From positions 54,272,439 through 54,336,438 of the forward strand of contig NC_060062.1 in NCBI RefSeq assembly GCF_020283565.1: a stretch of DNA of 64,000 nucleotides, read 5' to 3'. The notes under the pieces are model-generated. The model was not told the origin of the DNA, ran no database searches, and saw nothing but the letters and a program-made list of their open reading frames with translations. Numbering within the stretch: the stretch's first letter is position 1; each line of letters starts with the position of its first letter. The stretch comes from Trifolium pratense (taxonomy: Eukaryota > Streptophyta > Magnoliopsida > Fabales > Fabaceae). Positions 34,780-46,319 of the stretch are shown one piece after another. A program made the translations under genes and the position numbers.

Positions 34780-37671
34780 TCAAGTTGTTGGTGGATGTTC
34801 TAAACGGATATAATCATACATAACTCCTTGAAATTGGTTAATGGCTTTTGATTGTCTCAGATAGATGATGTTCTGTCCTTTCACAAGAAGATTACTTGGT
34901 ACATCAATGGTGAACAACCAATACAATCCATGAATTCCATGCCTTGCTATGGCATTGTCTCCTCCTATGTGCCCTGTCGCAAAGTGCGGTGGATATATGC
35001 TAGGGTCATTGAACCGAACCTGATAATGTCATCCATTTAAAAGGTTAGTTGTAATTTCTTCAACTATATTATATATTGTTATTTATTTCAATCATTAAAT
35101 ATTTTAGTCCTTCAAATTGTAGGAATTATACATTTGTCTATTAATTTAACAAAATATTGAGATAATAATTCCTTAAATTGAAAATTTTGCAATACATCAG
35201 TTTCTCTAAACATCTGTTTGATATTTTGAAAAGTCGCCGTGTGACTGCATAACAATTAGAGCTTATGGGAAACTGCGGTGGGAGGGGCCGTAAACATGAG
35301 GTAGCATTAACCCACTAGGTTAACAAAAACACACCAAGACAATTCAGACATACAGTAATAAAAAGGACAATTTTAGACATTATATTAAGGGTCCTTATAT
35401 TAATTGATTCATAAGATTAATGTGATCAATTATCTATAATTTTTTTATCAATTTAACATACTAAAGTGCTCGACTGAACCGTTGTTTAAACTAAATTGAC
35501 TAAAAAACAAAGAAATGATGTATGTACCTGTAGGTCAGCATCAGCAGCACTAGCTAAGGCTAGTTGTAGTGTGTAGTTTCCACTGATTATGTCATGTTGA
35601 TGATCAAATACAATCTGCCATGTTGTTGGCTCATATGTCTTATTTTCTGTGCTTCTGCTTACAATACAATTCAGTGTCAAAAGTCATAAACAATTAACAA
35701 TATTGTTCAGAATTTTTTTATTATTACCTTGTGACTTGAGCATAAAACCAATCCCTATTCTTGTTAACACCCACAGTGTAAACAAGATCATCATCTGGAT
35801 ACATATCAGTGTAACGTTCCCACAATCCGTATTGTCTAAACCTGTAAAAAGTTAAATATATTTTGAATGAACTAAATATAAAATTAAGAGTTAAATATAT
35901 TTTTAATCTCAACAAAATTCACGATATTATAAGATTAGTTAATCCATACATAAATTTTGTTCAATCTCAGTCGTTAGTTTGGTTTTAATGACTATATGCG
36001 GGACTAAGATTGGTAAATTTATGTAGGGACTATCAACATACTATATAATCATAAATTTAAGATATAGATTAAACATAATAGCTTTTAATAACATAAATTT
36101 TGTTCAATCTCAGTCGTTAGTTTGGTTTTAATGACTATATGCGGGACTAAGATTGGTAAATTTATGTAGGGACTATCAACATACTATATAATCATAAATT
36201 TAAGATATAGATTAAACATAATAGCTTTTAATAACGCAGAGTTTTGTACTAACTTGTCTTTGCGTTGTTCGACGTATAATTTGTTCATGAGACTAGGGTA
36301 CGGATCAGGTACATGAAATTCCGAAGCTAAACGATCTGGGATCCCAATTTCCCAAATGGTTGGTCCATTTCTTGGAGGATTATATACAAGTGAACTTAAG
36401 TTTATGATTCCTCCTACAAGTTCAAAGAAGTAATTTTTTAATTATCCAAGTCATAACTAATTTTTAGGCTAAATCTATAAGAGAGTAAAACATAATTTAC
36501 CTGGGGTGATGGTGATTGTAGCATTATATTTGTAATCACCAATAAATCCAGGGACCCACCCATACAAATTATAATCACCTGGCACAACATTATTTATTTT
36601 AAAGTATCCTTTGGCATTAGCTTGAGTCCAGAATTGATAGCCCTGTGAATAGCATAAAATAGTTTGAACATAGACGAATAATTATGTTGTTTATTCAAAT
36701 ACAGACATAGGTTGAACATGAGTAGTATGCATGAGGTCCTAGGTTTGATTCTCATTCGTTCCATTGTGAACCAAAAAAAAAATAAAAAATACATAGTAGT
36801 CTGGTAAATACAAACCTTGCTTTCTCTCTGCCATGATCCTGCATCTCCAGGCAAAGCTAGACCCAAATAAGCATTTGTACATTGAAATCTTCCTCCTTTG
36901 AAGTACCTTGATAAGCAAGGAAATGAAAGGAAACATTAAATAATACTTATATTGCTCGATGTTATGAAATACAAATTCAACAAGTTATTAACATGTACCT
37001 ATCTTGGACTAATAATCTTCCAAATACAGCTCCCCTTTGATTAGGTGGAAAGTAATCTTGTGATTGAACAAAATCATAAGGCCAACTTTGGACTTCCTTT
37101 GACAACTAATTAAATGTTTAAAGAACTAATTCAAATTAGTATTTGTCATAAACATAAGCAATCTAACAATGTGTCTGGTAATGTGAGAGAGTAGCAACTA
37201 TTAGTACCTGTTGTACAGCATCTGACCAGAGAGATAGTTTATCATTCTCTTTTGAATCCGTGTTAAGGTAGACAAATACAGGACCAAAAACCTTTTTATA
37301 AGTCTCTCCATCTTGAAATGCCATGGTTACTTCCTTGCCAGCATAGTGGGTGCTCACAAACATCTAAACTTAAACAAAATGTGCAAATCAAGTATTATAT
37401 TTCAATAATTTCACTTATACTACAACATTTTTAACAAATTTTTAGACATTTCTATTATATACTTGTGTTTTTTAATATGATAATCAACGGGGGCGGCTCC
37501 TATGGGTGTGCAAGGTGTGCCACCGCATAGGGCCCCTCTAAATTTGGAGAAGTTGGAGGCCTCCTATGTACTATGGATCTTCAATGTATGATATCATGAT
37601 ACCAACTATCATACCAATGGATAGTAGTTATATTAGTAACAATAAGCGTAAACAAATAATACTCATAGAAA

Positions 37672-37734
<63 letters not shown>

Positions 37735-39787
37735 TACTACTACTACTTAATAATAAACACTAAATTAATAAATGATGAATAAAATGAAGACTTAATTGAT
37801 CAATTTGCTTTAAAAAATGTTAAAATGTTCACATCTTTTAAGTAGCTAGAAGATTGATAGTAATATTAACTTGAAAATTATATTTAGATCTTATTGATTA
37901 TAAAATGTCTCTTTTTTTTTTCGGAGGTCGCTTTTTATGTTGGTTATAAGAATGACTTTTTTAATGTTATTTAAAACTTATATAGAGAGGATTTTTTTTT
38001 TTCATTTTTTTACTAGGACCTATTTTTAATAATTGAGCAGGGTCTCTAAAAAGTTGGAGCCGCCCCCTGATAATCAACACTACGCGACTTGTGTGCATGC
38101 ACGAATATACAACTTGTGAACTACTTTATTGGTGTTTATGTCTGATCTTAATAGATCCTGGCAAAGAATTATTTGTGGATTTTAAGGGGTATTATTGAGT
38201 TCTGAGCTAATCACTCAAGAAATCGAGAAATTTATCCATTTAAGAGGCTAATTTTTTTTTTGTCAAGCAGCTTAATGACTAGAGATTTCACCCTTAAAGT
38301 AAATAAATGGGGTGTTCGGGACACGATCCATGCATATATAATGCAATGTTCCTGCCAACTGAGCTAAACTCACGTAACCTAAGGTTTCTTTTGGTGAAAA
38401 AATGTTTAGATTAGACAAGCTAAGTTTGGACTTTGGAGATTCACTAGGACTAAGGTAAATTTTTACCAACTGCATCAACCTACATGTTTAGTTTTAGGTA
38501 GCAAATTTTTTTTCTGCTAAAGATTGAATTGTTGTTGTAAGATTGATTATAGTTTTTTTTTTTTTTGACTAAAAGTAAGTTTAAGGTGAAATGATTTATT
38601 TTAGGATATTTTCACATGGAAATAAGTTGAACAATCATTTAACCGTAAAAATCACAATTGCAGACAAAATGTACAAAATTCAGGATAAGTTGAAAAGATC
38701 AGGATATACCAAAATTAATTTTAAATCTTCAAAATAACTATTAGGGCCCGTTTGGTGCGCAGGATAGCATAGTGACAGGATATGATATAAAACAGGATAA
38801 TGATAGGATATGATAACAGCAGGATAACAGTTATACTCAGTTATCATATCCTGTGTTTGGTGCACACAGGATAACAAACATGATAACTATTATATTTTGT
38901 TTTTAATAGCTCATAATAATATGATAAGATATATAACATATTTAAATGATAATGACAAAATTACTATTGTAAAACAATTGTTATTTTTTTAAAATTATTT
39001 TGTAATACTTTTAATTTTATAAATAAAAAATATGAATAGGTAATCAAATAACTTTATATAATTTCAAATAAAAATTATGAGAAAATAATCAAGTTTAATT
39101 TTTTATATGAATCATGATCAAATAAATAATTCAATAATATATACATGTTAGATAAGCCAAATAAATATATGATATATCTCATACGTAAATAATCAAACTA
39201 CTATTGCAAAAGAATTATATTTAATTTTTTATAAAATTTAAATTAATATTCCTATTTGTCAATTTTTTAATAATCATTTTACTTTAAAATATTGTAATTT
39301 TAGTAAAATTTTGATTTTTTAAAATATATAAATTACAAAATTACCCTGTGAGAAAATCACATATATATTTAAAAATTAATTATTTTATTATTTATATTTT
39401 ATTAATTTTATTTTATGTATTTTAAAATATATTTTATAAAATAAATCAGTGTTTTTTTTTTCTTATCCTATCCTGCTGGTAACCCAGCTCAAATTCAGGA
39501 TAAGAATTATAACTAGAGAGACAGGATAGGATAAGCTTCAGGATTAACTTATCATATCCTGCTGTATCACCAAACACTGGATTGCGGCAGGATATGATAC
39601 AGTTATCCTATCATGTCTCTTATCATGTGCACCAAACAGGCCCTTAGTTCTCCAGTGGGTGAATCCAAACATGCACTATTATTTATTTATCATACAATCT
39701 CATCTCTTCTATATATACATGTGGAAGATCAAATTCCTAAATCCTAACCATATGGTTAAAGAATCTAAATATTTGGCAAATGAAACA

Positions 39788-39839
<52 letters not shown>

Positions 39840-42800
39840 TTGATAAATACTAAATATATTATGTTTAGACACACATACATAAAGTAAAAAGAATAAAAGA
39901 TAAAAGAAATAGTTATTATTAGATGATGTGACTTAATTATTTAGCTTTTATTTTTACTCAATTGTGTGAGTGTGCCGAAATATTTTTATTTGAGGTGGTG
40001 CTCAAGTAAGACTTGCTAGTGGAAAATGTGGTGTACCATATTGATAATTGTTTATGAATTTTAATTTTAATTGGGCATATAGTTTGTAATTTGTGTATAT
40101 GTGGGGACCAAGATTGTCAACACTTAATCTCAATCGTTATAAATATTTTGTTTCATTACTAAAGAATAATTACCACATTCTACAATAGGGTCATGCTAAA
40201 CAGTGCCCCCGGGACATTAGTTAAGCATACTAAAAAAAGAAACAAATGAAAAAGTTGATGATGAGAGAGAATAACTTTTTACATATTAAAACATTGAATG
40301 CACAATTTACGATATGAAATTTCCATATTTATATCCTTAACTAGTGCCCCGGGGACACTGTTTAGCATTTTCCTCTACAATATACTAGTATTAGTATATA
40401 CTGATTTTTTTTTTTATATAAATAATAATAAAAGTTGGAACATACCGAGAGTGTGTAGGGCCCAACATGAGAAGTAAGATCTTGCTTATTGGGCCCACCA
40501 TTGCGAAACTCATTACTTGGTGTTATCATCCAAAATCCAATGGGGGGTGCATCAGAAGAATCAAAACTAATCCATCCATGAACAGTGTTATCTGTGTTCT
40601 CACATGAGTATTGATATTTATCATCCACCTGAATCCAACAAAATCATTTCATATTCATATTCATTCACGTGCATCTTATAACCAAAAATAAGTCCATATA
40701 TAAAAAAGTAGAAAATCCAAATAAGTACTTACCTCTCCTCTAAATTCTGGGTTACTTGGTTTAGTTAATAGAACTGCTTCTTTGTAAGCTAGGACTTGAC
40801 CTGTATCTCTATCTTTCATTGATGGCATGCTTCTTTGCCTTGTATCAGATAATGCCATGTACTTGAATCTGTGCAATTAAACATTTTTCCAAAATATGTT
40901 GTTGGACACAATTTAATTACAATTTAAGTCTATAATATAATTTTAGGACTTTTTTTTTTATTGTACATACAATTGCATATTACACTTACCATATACTATT
41001 GTTCAATTTAGTAAACTTGGTTATATTTTCACTTACCTTGTCTATATCTTGACACAATGTCCCTACTAACTGAGTTATTCTCGCATTCTAGCAGTGCAAA
41101 GTATAAATTTAGATAATTTTACTCTCTTTTAGTGGTCCAATATATAAGTAAGTTTAATTAATTTTACCCTATTCTAGTGGTCCAATATATAGTAGCAGTT
41201 TAATTAATTTTACCCTCCGAAGTATAAGTAAATTTTGAATTTAATATTCCAATAATCTTTATTCTCATTAACACATTAAATATTTTGACAAAATTTGAGT
41301 ATACTTCAATTAAGGGTAGATTGCAGAATGTAACTTTATGCTTACACCAAAAAAAGCATAAATGATATATTAACTATTTTTTTAAGCAATATAATTTATT
41401 TGAGATTGAAGTGAGTAGTTATTTTAATTATTGTTTATACAAAACTAATAGTAATTTTTTTTTTGGTTACAAAAACTAATAGTAATTTTATGAAACCATC
41501 AAAGATAAGAGTAATTAAATTAAATTTTTGGGTGTGAAATATATATATATATATATAGTGGAAAAAGCTCCTTAATAATTAATCGAGTTAAAAAACATTT
41601 TTAATTATACCTGTCTTCATCGAGTTTGTAAACATATCTAATTTGATCAACCTCAGCTGCGGGCATTCCTTCCGGGCGATCGAAGATTACGTATGAATAA
41701 AACCCAGAATCACCACTTCTGAAAATGTATCTGCATATATAAATTTGTTACAGCCACTATTAATTAGTTCCTAACCAAAAAAATTCAAATTAACTTGTTC
41801 AAAAATTGTAACAGATATAAAATAAGAGAAATTAAATAATCAACCTTTTGTCTATGTTTATTGGGACATCCTTGCCCATCATGGAAGATGTCCATGATCT
41901 TAAAAATGAAAGCTCCACCATATTCTCATCAGCTGCTATAACTGAAAAGTTTGTTCCATGGACTCTGCAGCATGGTTACAATTGTAAATTAATCTATTAA
42001 ATTATACACTTAGGTGTTGGAAATATGCTTTTGTTTAATATATTTACTTGGATGGCATTTTGTCCAAATCTCTTTAAAAACAATAATTAGGAATACACCA
42101 ACTTAGAATTTGTTTTAACTGAAAAGACAAATAAAAAAACTAGAGATAAATTTTTATGCCATGACATTGGTTTTTTACATAAATATTTATAAATTTGTTT
42201 GTTGAAAAAGTCTAAAAATACATGAAAACATCTATTCAAGCACAAGACGTGCATATGTATATAATCATAATTAAATATGGTGACACTTTGTTATGTTAGG
42301 TTTATGAAAATTTTCTACAACTATGTACATGATATGTATAACAAAAAATTTATATTGAATGTAAATAAAAATTAAATGTAAAATGTTATACCTCTGGAAA
42401 TTACCAACCTTTTCTGGTTCATTCCAAACAACGTCGAAGTACCTAAAAATGATTAAATAACATGTAAAATAATGTATATAAATTAAACTTTTATAATTTT
42501 TTTTAACATATATGAAATAATAAACCATATATACTAATACTGTGGAACCTAATAGTACATAAACATTGAACTCTTATTTTTATTTGAAACCTTTAATTCA
42601 TTATTTAAACTCAATCTTTAATTTGACTAACATACGGAGTAGTATGAAACAGGAACAGTCTCGTGAGCTTAACTCAATTGCTAAGATATTGTATTTTTGT
42701 GTCGAAGGTCGGAGTTCAAACCCCGATCATCTCATTTATTATTATTTTTTTATAAAAAAGAGTATGAAATAGGAACATACCCTCTATCTTGTTCTTCGAG

Positions 42801-45800
42801 TTTAGATTCAAGAATATTGTCAATTCCATTATACGATATTCCAAGGATGTACCCCTCGGGTCTTGATAATGTCACAGAAACAATGCCATTATCAACAACC
42901 AACTGAAAAAGTTATGAAAGTCAAAAAATAAATGTTAAGGTCAAAAACCAAGTACTTATTTCAGATTACCAAACAATCAAAATCTAATTAACCAATAATT
43001 TTATTTCATTATTTAATTTTTGAACAATTAAACTTTTCCCAAAGCCAGCTATTATCACCTGCTTTTGGTCTTCTTCTGTATTTAGCTTGACTATAGATGT
43101 TGATCTCATGCCATTAATAATCTTTGAACTTCCTCTGCACATGAAAGGAATATATAGCAAGAAAAATTAAATAAAATAAAAATGAAATCATAATATTATG
43201 GACTTAATATCCTCTGCTTTTGCAACAGGGTAATATTTGAAGGAGAAAGAATATGATGGAAGCTATTTGGATTTGCGGTAATTTCGACAAAATTATAGCA
43301 AGTCATTGAATTTTTAGCAAAATAGTATTATTTTTTTTCCGACTAGAGGTGAAATAGTCGTGCATTATGCATAAATATATTTTTCATCATTAAATTAATA
43401 AGCGACTTTAGACTCATTTGATCTAATAGTGAAAATTTATTGACCTCATAGTAAAAGTTAATTAATTTATACATGATGCAAAATTTACGGTGTTTTTGTG
43501 ATTTCATCAAATGTACTGTTAATTTAAAATATTTACTGATATTGGAAAAACATAGTCACATTTGATTATGATTAACTTTTAGGTAAAATGTGAATCACTG
43601 GACATTAATATTAGACTTATATTTTCTAGAGTCATAGAGATTATGGAAACTGTCACAACAATACCATTTTTATTCGCATAACCGGAATAGGATCCAAAAT
43701 AAATAATACTCCCTCCGGTCCTTTTTATAAGAAACACTTTGGAATTTTTATTTGGTCCTTTTTATAAGAAACACTTTGACACAATTCCATTTGTACCCTT
43801 ATTAAATACAATCAAATAATTCATTATAATGCTAGTGCATTAATTAGAGAGACCTATTTCTCATGCTAGTCAAAGGTTAGTTTTGGAATATAACATAAAA
43901 TGTTAGAATCATTAATGAGAAAATTTACCTTCCTTGGTCTGTGTGATTTTGTCAAAGTGTTTCTTATAATAAGGACCAGAGTACTATGCTAAATTTTGTT
44001 GATAGATGTATTTTCAACTATGATTTTCTTACTATTCCACTCAAAAAAGTTATTTTGATGAAATGGATGAGAGAGAGAGAGATAATGGGAGAGACACGGA
44101 AATAAAATTTACTATAAGGGCAAGGGGTCGGTGAGTCTTGAAAAATAAGGCAAGTGAAATAGTTAATTTCATTGTTGAATTAAGAAATGAGTTACACTTA
44201 TTCAAAAAATAAAATAAAGAGATGAGACCTATAAAAAGGGATGGCAAAAAAACCCCAAACCCGAGAGACCCACCCGAACTCAAACCCAAGTCAACGGGCG
44301 AAACCCGATTTGACTGGGTTTGGGTTTGGGTTCGGGTGACACCCGATAATATGGGTGTGGGTTTGGTATCAGTCAAACCCACACCCGAAACCCATACACC
44401 CACCCGAAATATTTTATAATTACCCCCATAGTCTCCCTCAATTTTCTTGGAAGACCTTAAATTTTAGTTGTAATTTAATTTCTTGAAAGTCTATGTTGTA
44501 ATTTCTTGAAAGTCTATATTTGAATTTCCTTGGAATACCTTAATTTTAGTTGTAATTTAATTCAAAGTCTATGTTGTAATTTAATTTCTTAAATTTGCAA
44601 ATTATTTTTAAATGTGCTGCGGGTTTGGGTTTGGGTGGAAAAAACCCGAACCCAATGGGTGTGGGCGTGGGTGTTGTTTTGCCACCCGAATAGCCTTTGG
44701 GTTTGGGTTTGGGTTTGGATGATGATTTCGGGTGTGGGTTTGGTAAGTGTCAAACCCGCACCCATGGGTGCCCGTTGCCATCCCTACCTACAAAAGGGAT
44801 GTATATGAGTGGGTGTATATGAGTGGCTAAAACATTTTTCATAAGCTTTATGGATCATGCTTATGCACTTTAAAGAGTACAATGAATATAGAATTTGGAT
44901 CACCCAACTCGCAATTTTAAAAGTAAATGATATTTAATCGGTGACAAAATCGGTGACAAAATCTGATTAACAATCATTTTGAAAAATTATAATGACACGA
45001 TAATTTTGTTCAAGTTTCGTTTGCCAAAATCATGTTGATCCACCATTGTTCTAACTTCTAAGTTTCTAACAAACTCACCACGAATCTAAAATTACACTTT
45101 GAAATTTTAAAGATTTCCTTAGAAGTTCTAATTATATACCATTTTCATTAGAGTTGGTATGATAGATTATATGTTCTAAACATGATTCAAGAGGAAAACA
45201 TGTGAAACTAGTAAGTGTCAGAAAATGCAGGGGAAGATGTGGATACATACAATACAAGAATAAATTCTTTTCACCACAAGAATGGGTAACTTGCAAAATG
45301 TCCTTTCATTACCATAAAGTGAGTGATGAAAACAATTTAATAAAAAAAAAAAAACAAAACAATAACTTCAAAATTATACCAAACAAAAACACAAACATCA
45401 AAAACATAAAAGACATGAAATTCTAAAGTTCTCATGTGAGAAGCACAAAGGACAAACAAACCGTGACTCTTTTTGTTTTTGCTTAAACCCTCTCTTTCTC
45501 TTTCAATTTAAACTCTTTTTTATTTAAATAAAATACTTTTCATGAAAAGAATAAACACATCAACAACAAAGACAACATCAACAAAACAAACATATATAGA
45601 ATGTTATTCTTTTTAATGCTCTCATGCTTCTTTTTCCTTTGTTTTCCTTTATGTTTTCTCTGACACACACACAAAGATAAAAGAAAAAAAAAAAGCTATA
45701 TAGCCAAAATAGCAAGAAGAAGAAGAACCTTAATGAAGTTTTCTCAGAACAACCACATAGCAAGAAACATAGTTGCACAATCATTCCAAGCCACCAAAAC

Positions 45801-45847
45801 AACATAACATTTTTGTTCTTCTTACTCAACACATTCATCATCATCAT
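34780..45847 (-). CDS. Rhamnogalacturonan lyase (PL4 family), 16 exons
   Basis: Predicted secreted enzyme that cleaves the rhamnogalacturonan-I backbone of pectin by beta-elimination in the cell wall. Exons from 5' to 3': 45729-45847, 43059-43134, 42781-42902, 42392-42442, 41845-41964, 41611-41730, 40733-40868, 40446-40628, 37208-37363, 36999-37105, 36816-36906, 36501-36642, 36254-36413, 35728-35841, 35528-35654, 34780-35019. All junctions are GT-AG with consistent phase and sum to 2064 bases (687 residues plus TGA). Exon 1 encodes a hydrophobic signal peptide (VMLFWWLGMIVQLCFLLCGC). RhgB_N-type domain about 66-250 (YFDVVWNEPEKVGNFQR, GWISFDSSDAPPIGFWMI); fn3-like domain about 410-480 (GDYNLYGWVPGFIGDYKYNA); carbohydrate-binding-like domain about 490-685 (RHGIHGLYWLFTIDVPSNLL). 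The start is the first of four consecutive Met codons. Introns hold many transposons, but no exon is damaged. Confidence 0.93.
35948..36233. repeat. Perfect 143-bp tandem duplication in a lyase intron
   Basis: 35948-36090 and 36091-36233 are identical by eye. Both copies lie inside the intron between exons 13 and 14 (35842-36253). The lack of differences suggests a very recent duplication. Confidence 0.93.
36691..36787 (+). mobile_element. SINE-like fragment in a lyase intron
   Basis: A B-box-like AGGTTTGATTCTC preceded by a weak A-box and followed by an A-rich tail (CCAAAAAAAAAATAAAAAA), inside the intron between exons 11 and 12. No target duplication was confirmed. Confidence 0.35.
37489..38067. 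mobile_element. Non-autonomous DNA transposon, 579 bp, 11-bp target repeat
   Basis: Perfect inverted ends GGGGGCGGCTCC and GGAGCCGCCCCC, flanked by TGATAATCAAC on both sides (37478-37488 and 38068-38078). The ends resemble plant hAT elements, but an 11-bp duplication is longer than the usual 8 and nearer to Mutator-type insertion. It contains a (TTA)n(CTA)n microsatellite and no transposase. It lies in the intron between lyase exons 8 and 9. Confidence 0.85.
37672..37746. repeat. (TTA)n(CTA)n microsatellite
   Basis: About 20 ATT units followed by five CTA units, inside the transposon at 37489-38067. Confidence 0.95.
38251..38372 (-). mobile_element. tRNA-derived SINE in a lyase intron
   Basis: On the minus strand, GTTTAGCTCAGTTGGCAGGA is a near-perfect A-box region. 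It is followed by a weak B-box, a CATTTATTTACTTTAAGGG stretch, and an A-tail seen as poly-T at 38251-38261. It lies in the intron between exons 8 and 9. Confidence 0.75.
38744..39643. mobile_element. PIF/Harbinger-like non-autonomous element, 900 bp
   Basis: Inverted ends GGGCCCGTTTGGTGC and GCACCAAACAGGCCC (one mismatch), flanked by TTA on both sides (38741-38743, 39644-39646), as expected for Tourist/Harbinger elements. Both ends are packed with AGGATA/TATCCT words in direct and inverted order, presumably transposase-binding sites. The centre is AT-rich without coding. It lies in the intron between lyase exons 8 and 9. Confidence 0.85.
39788..39840. repeat. (TTA)n microsatellite
   Basis: About 17 ATT units in the intron between lyase exons 8 and 9. 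Confidence 0.95.
40188..40373. mobile_element. Mutator-type MITE, 186 bp, 9-bp TSD
   Basis: Flanked by TCTACAATA (40179-40187 and 40374-40382). The ends are GGGTCATGCTAAACAGTG and CACTGTTTAGCATTTTCC. Each end folds again on itself (e.g. AGTGCCCC/GGGGACACT near 40345). Same family as 63660-63836. It lies in the intron between lyase exons 8 and 9, about 70 bases from exon 8. Confidence 0.88.
42658..42760 (+). mobile_element. SINE beside a splice donor in the lyase gene
   Basis: A 17-bp duplication AGTATGAAAYAGGAACA flanks it (42641-42657, 42761-42777; one mismatch). The A-box-like GAGCTTAACTCAATTGCTAA and B-box-like GGAGTTCAAACCCCGA are in tRNA order, with a T/A-rich end. The right target copy stops three bases from the 5' splice site of lyase exon 3 (exon edge at 42781). 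Confidence 0.88.
43709..43981. mobile_element. Stowaway-like MITE, 273 bp, in lyase intron 1
   Basis: CTCCCTCCGGTCCTTTTTAT and ATAATAAGGACCAGAG ends, flanked by TA. Both ends carry AAGAAACACTTTG or its inverse. Same family as the copy at 16809-17095. Confidence 0.85.
44236..44786. mobile_element. Non-autonomous hAT-type element, 551 bp, in lyase intron 1
   Basis: Ends AAGGGATGGCAA and TTGCCATCCCTA, with an 8-bp target repeat CCTATAAA/CCTACAAA (44228-44235, 44787-44794; one mismatch). The subterminal zones are dense in GGGTTTGGGTTTGGG/CCCAAACCC words. No transposase. Confidence 0.85.
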
Positions 45848-46185
45848 CTCTTTATAACCTACAAAAAAAAAAATTAAAAAAAATTAGAAGCTTCATTTTA
45901 TGGACAAAAATATTCAAGGCTAAAAAAGAAGAAGAAGAAATTAATTGAACAATGTCAAAGTGGAGCTGTTATAAATTAAAATGTGGAAAACTAAAGAGTA
46001 TTGTTAAACTAACATACCATATATAAATGTGGTTCATAATTAAAAGAATTTTAACAAGAAAAGAAATTTTGAAAGGCATGGACGAACCTTAGAATACAAA
46101 TGCATTAATTTCCTTCATGAAAAATAAATAAAACCATAGGAGATGAAAGAATAAAATTGTTTGTATGATTCTATTCTCTTTCTCT

Positions 46186-46209
46186 CCTTCTCTCTCTCTC
46201 TCTCTCTTT
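46186..46209. repeat. (CT)n tract upstream of the lyase gene
   Basis: A pyrimidine-rich CTCTCTCT run about 340 bases upstream of the lyase start codon. A TATATATA run at 46306-46316 lies further upstream, and a possible TATA (minus-strand TATATATGG) is near 46018. Such tracts are common in plant 5' leaders and core promoters. Confidence 0.4.
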
Positions 46210-46319
46210 GTTACTATATTCTCTTTTGAAACTTAAATATGAACCTTATTATTTAAATATTAATAAAACGTCCTAACATTTACATAATGGCAAGTTAATG
46301 GACCTTATATATATATAAC

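Noticed and set aside
37566..37763. Poly-Leu open frame
   Set aside because: Produced by the TTA microsatellite. The same applies to the frames at 1001-1201 and 39659-39853.
44236..44786. Telomere-like or G-quadruplex array from GGGTTTGGGTTTGGG words
   Set aside because: The words are not the plant telomere repeat TTTAGGG, and they lie in the subterminal zones of a bounded hAT element.
45202..45426. 74-codon frame as a separate gene
   Set aside because: It lies in intron 1 of the lyase gene on the other strand, is Lys/Asn-rich low-complexity sequence and matches no family.
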